Of a stretch of DNA of 19,486 bases, positions 16,227-19,486 are shown piece after piece. The stretch covers positions 1 through 19,486 of the forward strand of contig CAIMDH010000107.1 of assembly GCA_903839715.1 (NCBI GenBank), written 5' to 3'. The position numbers and the translations under genes are program-made. The notes under the pieces are model-generated. The model made no database searches, was not told the DNA's origin, and saw nothing but the letters and a program-made list of their open reading frames with translations. The DNA is from an uncultured bacterium. Its GTDB lineage: Bacteria; Patescibacteriota; Minisyncoccia; Phycocordibacterales; UBA918. Each line of letters opens with the position of its first letter. The first letter of the stretch is position 1.

Positions 16227-17165
16227 TTATTGTACAGGATTATTTTCTTTATACCATTGATAGGTCTTTTGGATCCCGTCTTCTAAATTTATGGAGTGTC
16301 TAAAACCAAGTGAATGGAGCTTTGATACATCTAGGAGTTTGCGGGGGGTACCATCTGGCTTTGTGGTGTCCCACTCGATACTGCCGTCATAGCCCACCAC
16401 TGCTTTTATGGTTTCAGCTAAGTCTTTAATCGTGACATCTTCTCCGGTGCCGATGTTTACAATCTCATTGCTGTTGTCGTACGTCTGCATCAAATGAACA
16501 CATGCTTCAGCCAAGTCATCGACATACAAAAATTCGCGCATGGGCGTGCCTGAGCCCCAGAGGGTAATGGTAGGTGCGTTGTTTATTTTTGCTTCATCAA
16601 AACGTCTGATGAGGGCGGGGAGGACATGTGAGGTCTCGAGGTTAAAGTTGTCGTTCTCTCCGTAGAGGTTGGTCGGCATGACACTTATATAGTTGGTACC
16701 ATACTGTGTGTTGTATGACTGACACATTTTTATACCAGCAATCTTGGCTAGGGCGTAGGCATCATTTGAAGTCTCAAGTGGGCCGGTCAGTAGATACTCC
16801 TCCTTGATAGGTTGTGGTGCTAGCTTTGGATAAATACATGAGCTTCCCAAGAAAAGAAGTTTTTTGACGTTGTTTTTGTGGGCGTTTTGAATAACGTTGT
16901 TTTGAATTTGGAGGTTGTGATAGATGAAGTCGGCAGGGTAGAGTTTGTTAGCCATAATGCCGCCTACTTTGGCAGCTGCCAGGAAAACGTACCCAGGTTT
17001 TTCGGCTGCAAAAAATTCTGTGACTGAAGCTTGGTTCGTTAAGTCCAGTTCTTTACTAGTGCGTGTAAGGAGATTGGTAAAACCTTGTTTGGTTAAGGTC
17101 CGTACAATCGCAGAGCCGACAAGACCGCGGTGACCGGCTATATAAATTTTTGATGATTTTTCCAT
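16227..17165 (-). CDS. fcl: GDP-L-fucose synthase
   Basis: A 312-residue SDR enzyme that converts GDP-4-keto-6-deoxy-D-mannose to GDP-L-fucose by NADPH-dependent 3,5-epimerisation and reduction. The nucleotide loop is GHRGLVG (11-17), the typical GDP-fucose synthase form. GSSCIYPK (107-114) carries the catalytic Ser and the Cys of the epimerase step, and YALAK (137-141) carries the Tyr and Lys. MPTNLYGENDNF is also characteristic. Length is normal. The substrate comes from gmd, about 1.3 kb upstream but separated by a plus-strand gene and a terminator, so fcl should need its own promoter; a candidate lies at 17241-17268. It is the first gene of the long minus-strand run. The start ATG at 17165 lacks a Shine-Dalgarno. 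Confidence 0.96.
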   Translation of the reverse strand: MEKSSKIYIAGHRGLVGSAIVRTLTKQGFTNLLTRTSKELDLTNQASVTEFFAAEKPGYVFLAAAKVGGIMANKLYPADFIYHNLQIQNNVIQNAHKNNVKKLLFLGSSCIYPKLAPQPIKEEYLLTGPLETSNDAYALAKIAGIKMCQSYNTQYGTNYISVMPTNLYGENDNFNLETSHVLPALIRRFDEAKINNAPTITLWGSGTPMREFLYVDDLAEACVHLMQTYDNSNEIVNIGTGEDVTIKDLAETIKAVVGYDGSIEWDTTKPDGTPRKLLDVSKLHSLGFRHSINLEDGIQKTYQWYKENNPVQ

Positions 17166-17217
17166 GAGAGCATTTATGCTACTACTTTTGTAACATGGAA
17201 AGAATGAGGGACGTTAC

Positions 17218-17245
17218 TTGCTTTCTGTGTATTATGGGACATAAT
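17218..17245 (+). promoter_or_regulatory. Possible plus-strand promoter for the lone plus-strand gene
   Basis: TTGCTT (17218-17223) and CATAAT (17240-17245) are separated by 16 nt, matching 3/6 and 5/6 of the -35 and -10 consensus, 42 nt before the GTG start. It overlaps the candidate minus-strand promoter, so both genes may be fired from the same 122-bp divergent spacer (17166-17287). The -35 match is weak. Confidence 0.3.
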
Positions 17246-17268
17246 ATTCCACGGTTAGTTTTTTACAA
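17241..17268 (-). promoter_or_regulatory. Possible minus-strand promoter for fcl and the downstream run
   Basis: On the minus strand TTGTAA (plus 17263-17268) is followed after 16 nt by TATTAT (plus 17241-17246), giving 4/6 and 5/6 matches to the sigma-70-type -35 and -10 boxes. This lies about 76 nt before the fcl start. The position fits because gmd/gmm transcripts should stop at the palindrome at 17937-17972. AT-rich sequence makes such matches common, so it is tentative. Confidence 0.35.
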
Positions 17269-17273
17269 TTTTT

Positions 17274-17280
17274 GAAGGAG
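17274..17280 (+). promoter_or_regulatory. Strong Shine-Dalgarno that fixes a GTG start
   Basis: GAAGGAG lies 7 nt upstream of GTG at 17288. It decides the GTG start of the plus-strand gene. It stands out because I find no comparable sequence before the minus-strand genes of this window. Confidence 0.85.
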
Positions 17281-17287
17281 TAGAAAC

Positions 17288-17920
17288 GTGAACAACAAAT
17301 TACAACTTGCGGTCGAAAACCACGAGCACCAAATGCAAAAATGCATGGATCAGGTCCATTCCATAGCGTGGGATTTTTCCCTCAGAAACATTATGAAGGA
17401 AGTAAAAATTTCACTGCTTGCGGACGAAAATGTTCATGAAGAGGTGAAGCGATACTTAATTGATCGATCGCAGACACAGTTTGATTTTTATTATAAAAAT
17501 CAGATTGACTCCGATATGACGCACTACTCCTGTATCGAAGGTCGTACCTGTCTCAGGGATTATGAACTAATTCGACTCAAGGCTCAGGAACCACTAGTCC
17601 GTGCAGGCTTCAGTGTTGCTCAGATAAGTCTATACGAGATAATTTCACGTTTAACACACGAAAGCTACCGTGTAAATCTTTGGCAAAGTGTCGAATCCAT
17701 CTTGATGGGTAATCGCAAATACCAATATCTGCAGGTACTTTGCGCGTTGTGTCATAAATATGAAAATACGGCCGCGGTTGATTTTCTCGTTGCGGTTGAG
17801 CAGTATATTGCTGCCTACCAAAAGCACGACGACGCCCGTAAGGTGGTATTGGCCGAGCAGCACCAGCTGCTTGCAAAAGAAAAGAACTGGTGGGAAAAGC
17901 TCGTTGCGGGTGAAGTGTAA
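17288..17920 (+). CDS. Hypothetical protein, mostly helical, cytoplasmic
   Basis: A 210-residue protein I do not recognise. It starts at GTG with a strong GAAGGAG 7 nt upstream and ends 16 nt before a perfect palindromic terminator, so it is a self-contained transcription unit. It has no signal peptide or membrane span. The sequence looks largely alpha-helical, with alternating charged and hydrophobic residues, five cysteines (19, 82, 88, 152, 155, the last two as CALC) and a tryptophan pair near the C-terminus (WW at 201-202). It is the only plus-strand gene and splits gmd/gmm from fcl, genes that usually sit together. Nothing links it to polysaccharide synthesis except position; it may be an insertion or a regulatory/housekeeping gene. 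Coding status is well supported by start, length and flanking signals. Confidence 0.8.
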   Translation: MNNKLQLAVENHEHQMQKCMDQVHSIAWDFSLRNIMKEVKISLLADENVHEEVKRYLIDRSQTQFDFYYKNQIDSDMTHYSCIEGRTCLRDYELIRLKAQEPLVRAGFSVAQISLYEIISRLTHESYRVNLWQSVESILMGNRKYQYLQVLCALCHKYENTAAVDFLVAVEQYIAAYQKHDDARKVVLAEQHQLLAKEKNWWEKLVAGEV

Positions 17921-17936
17921 CTTGGTAGTAAGAAAG

Positions 17937-17972
17937 TAAAAACCCTAGTCTGCATGCAGACTAGGGTTTTTA
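17937..17972. terminator. Bidirectional intrinsic terminator, perfect 36-bp palindrome
   Basis: Eighteen bases pair perfectly around a centre between 17954 and 17955. Each arm has the GC-containing core CCCTAGTCTGCA, flanked by A5 on the left and T5 on the right, so either strand yields a hairpin followed by a U-tract. It sits between the stop of the plus-strand gene (17920) and the stop of the Nudix gene (17981), as expected for convergent genes. Confidence 0.92.
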
Positions 17973-17980
17973 AAATTGAG

Positions 17981-18421
17981 CTATTTTGCGAGGCCGATTT
18001 TTAGATATTTTTTTATGTAGGGATCGAGGTTTTTTGTTTTTAGATCTGCCCACATCCATTCATCATGCTGACTGTCGTTTTTTATTTCACCCTTCTTGGT
18101 CGTAACTAGAAAAATAATATTTACGGTATGGGTCGGAGTATCAAAGGGTCCATCCTCGAACATAGTTTCCTCAACATCAAGCTTCTTTATCTTTTGGGCA
18201 ATGAGACCAGTCTCTTCCGTTACTTTACGATGTACAGCTTCAATAAAACTTTCACCTTTATGGATTCTTCCGCCTGGTACCCAGAATTTTCCTTGGGCTG
18301 GCTTGTTGGTTCTTTTGCAGAGTAGTACTTTTTCATTTTGTACTATCACAAGGTCAACACATAAAATGGGCATGAGGGCATGAATTTTTTGGTAGGTCTT
18401 TTTTGGTAGGTCTTTGAACAT
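17981..18421 (-). CDS. Nudix hydrolase, GDP-mannose mannosyl hydrolase (Gmm/WcaH)-like
   Basis: A 146-residue Nudix protein. WVPGG (47-51) opens the Nudix box, which reads G51-x5-E57-x7-R65-K-V-T-E69-E70-x-G72-L73. The Glu normally following R65 is Lys. E. coli WcaH has a degenerate box at the same region, and the later QHDEW (118-122) and THTVN (97-101) match its QHDD and TTH segments. Gmm-type enzymes hydrolyse GDP-mannose or GDP-glucose to GDP plus sugar and are found next to gmd and fcl. It starts 3 nt after the gmd stop, so the two are coupled. It may tune GDP-mannose levels or recover guanine nucleotide. Generic Nudix function is sure; GDP-mannose specificity is inferred. Confidence 0.85.
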   Translation of the reverse strand: MFKDLPKKTYQKIHALMPILCVDLVIVQNEKVLLCKRTNKPAQGKFWVPGGRIHKGESFIEAVHRKVTEETGLIAQKIKKLDVEETMFEDGPFDTPTHTVNIIFLVTTKKGEIKNDSQHDEWMWADLKTKNLDPYIKKYLKIGLAK

Positions 18422-18424
18422 ACA

Positions 18425-19483
18425 TTAGAAACGGAATTCGCCGTCGTATTTTTGCATTAGTGCAAAGTCAGCTTTGGTCATGCGCTTGGCTAGGTTGGCA
18501 AACTTAATGTTCGCTGTCCAGCCCATTTTTTCTTTTGCTTTTGTAGGGTCGCCAAGGAGAAGATCCACTTCCGTTGGGCGGAAGTATTGAGGGTTTATTT
18601 TAATGATTGTTTTGCCGGTCTCGGCGTCAATACCTACCTCATCGACACCTTCGCCTTTCCAACTAAGCTTGATGTCCAGCTCTTCACAGGCAGCTTCAAT
18701 AAATTCACGAACACTGTGTGTCTCACCGGTAGCAATTACAAAGTCTTCTGGTATGTCTTGCTGGAGCATTCGCCACATGGCGTCTGTGTATTCCGGAGCG
18801 TAGCCCCAGTCGCGCTTGGAGTCGATATTTCCGAGCTCAAGTACGTCTTGTTGGCCGAGCTTTATTTTCGAGAGGCCAATAGTAATTTTACGAGTTACGA
18901 AGTTGTAGCCACGGCGTTCACTTTCGTGGTTGAAAAGAATACCGTTGCAAGCGAACATTCCGTACGCTTCGCGGTAGTTTTTGATAATCCAAAAACTATA
19001 GAGTTTTGCTACACCATACGGACTACGTGGATAGAAGGGGGTGTTTTCGGTCTGCGGGGTCTCTTGGACAAGTCCGTAGAGTTCTGAGGTAGAGGCTTGG
19101 TAAAATTTTGTTTTGTTGCCAAGGCCTTGCTTCCTGATGGCTTCAAGGATGGTGAGTGTACCCATAGCATCGGTCTCGGCAGTGAGCTCTGGGAGGTCAA
19201 AAGAGATGCGGACATGACTCTGGGCTGCGAGGTTGTACACTTCGTCCGGCTCAATCTCACGGAGGAGGGTTGATATATTGGTGGTATCCGTTAGATCACC
19301 GTGATGCAGGAAGAGTGTTTTGTCGTGAATTTCGGGATTATTAAAAAGGTGCTCAATACGCGCTGTGCGGATGGAGCTCGAAGGACGAACTATACCGTGT
19401 ACTTCGTAGCCCTTTTCAAGTAGCTGCTCAGCTAAATATGAGCCGTCTTGTCCAGTAATACCTGTAATGAGTGCTTTTTTCAT
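18425..19483 (-). CDS. gmd: GDP-mannose 4,6-dehydratase
   Basis: A 352-residue SDR enzyme converting GDP-D-mannose to GDP-4-keto-6-deoxy-D-mannose, the first committed step to GDP-L-fucose, with NADP as internal cofactor. Motifs: GITGQDG (8-14), the RxSS-type region RPSSSIRT (33-40), STSELYG (131-137) with catalytic Thr and Glu, and YGVAK (156-160) with Tyr and Lys. FNHESERRG (184-192) matches the usual FNHESPRRG, and KRDWGYAPEY is characteristic. Full length for the family. Only 3 nt lie upstream in the window, so promoter and any preceding gene are out of view. GDP-mannose supply (ManB/ManC) must come from elsewhere. Its product feeds fcl beyond the plus-strand gene. Confidence 0.97.
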   Translation of the reverse strand: MKKALITGITGQDGSYLAEQLLEKGYEVHGIVRPSSSIRTARIEHLFNNPEIHDKTLFLHHGDLTDTTNISTLLREIEPDEVYNLAAQSHVRISFDLPELTAETDAMGTLTILEAIRKQGLGNKTKFYQASTSELYGLVQETPQTENTPFYPRSPYGVAKLYSFWIIKNYREAYGMFACNGILFNHESERRGYNFVTRKITIGLSKIKLGQQDVLELGNIDSKRDWGYAPEYTDAMWRMLQQDIPEDFVIATGETHSVREFIEAACEELDIKLSWKGEGVDEVGIDAETGKTIIKINPQYFRPTEVDLLLGDPTKAKEKMGWTANIKFANLAKRMTKADFALMQKYDGEFRF

Positions 19484-19486
19484 AAA

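Noticed and set aside
17169..17180. Short palindrome AGCATTTATGCT before fcl
   Set aside because: Five-base arms around a two-base centre in AT-rich sequence are expected by chance; no support for an operator.
18587..19087. 166-codon plus-strand open frame opposite gmd
   Set aside because: It is the antisense shadow of a well-conserved gene, with no Shine-Dalgarno or recognisable protein pattern.
1..19486. CRISPR arrays, tRNA or rRNA genes, insertion sequences
   Set aside because: No spaced direct repeats, cloverleaf or rRNA-like stretches, transposase motifs or terminal inverted repeats were seen by eye on either strand.

Overview
The window is an almost purely minus-strand cell-surface polysaccharide (capsule or S-layer glycan type) biosynthesis cluster. 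Genes are packed with 1-15 nt gaps or short overlaps. One gene runs on the plus strand. TGA acts as a stop at an ATGA junction (3450-3453) and protein ends fit their families, so the ordinary bacterial code (11) fits. The compact layout, moderately AT-rich sequence, near absence of Shine-Dalgarno sequences on the minus strand and a large multidomain fusion suggest a Candidate Phyla Radiation (Patescibacteria) genome or a similar small-genome environmental bacterium. That placement is inference; the window carries no taxonomic marker.

Reading in the transcription direction (right to left): gmd (GDP-mannose 4,6-dehydratase) and a Gmm-like Nudix hydrolase form a short unit ending in a perfect 36-bp palindrome that can terminate both strands. 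A plus-strand gene of unknown function, with its own GTG start and the only strong Shine-Dalgarno found, converges on that terminator. A divergent intergenic region then leads into fcl (GDP-L-fucose synthase). fcl begins a run of about 17 kb with no visible terminator.

After fcl comes the most unusual block, five genes from 16220 down to 10045: a HAD phosphatase; a 1059-residue protein joining a GT-C membrane glycosyltransferase, a uridine-kinase-like P-loop kinase, an unassigned segment and a class II aldolase; a small GDPD-like phosphodiesterase; and two related nucleotidyltransferases. Aldolase, kinase, phosphatase and nucleotidyltransferase together look like a pathway for a small nucleotide-activated building block. 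No such pathway is recognised here, so this is the best candidate for an undescribed system.

Next come a GtrA-like membrane protein, a TylF-like O-methyltransferase, a DPM1-like glycosyltransferase and a large GT-C-like membrane protein (possibly a polyprenyl-phosphate-sugar module), then a Wzx-type flippase, three GT-A-like glycosyltransferases, a FkbM methyltransferase, an SDR sugar-nucleotide dehydratase, and the N-terminal part of a GT4-like glycosyltransferase cut by the window edge. The overall picture is a fucose-containing, probably O-methylated glycan built on a lipid carrier and flipped by Wzx. No Wzz, Wzc or ABC exporter is in view. No gene-free stretch exceeds 300 bases; no tRNA, rRNA, CRISPR array or insertion sequence was seen.
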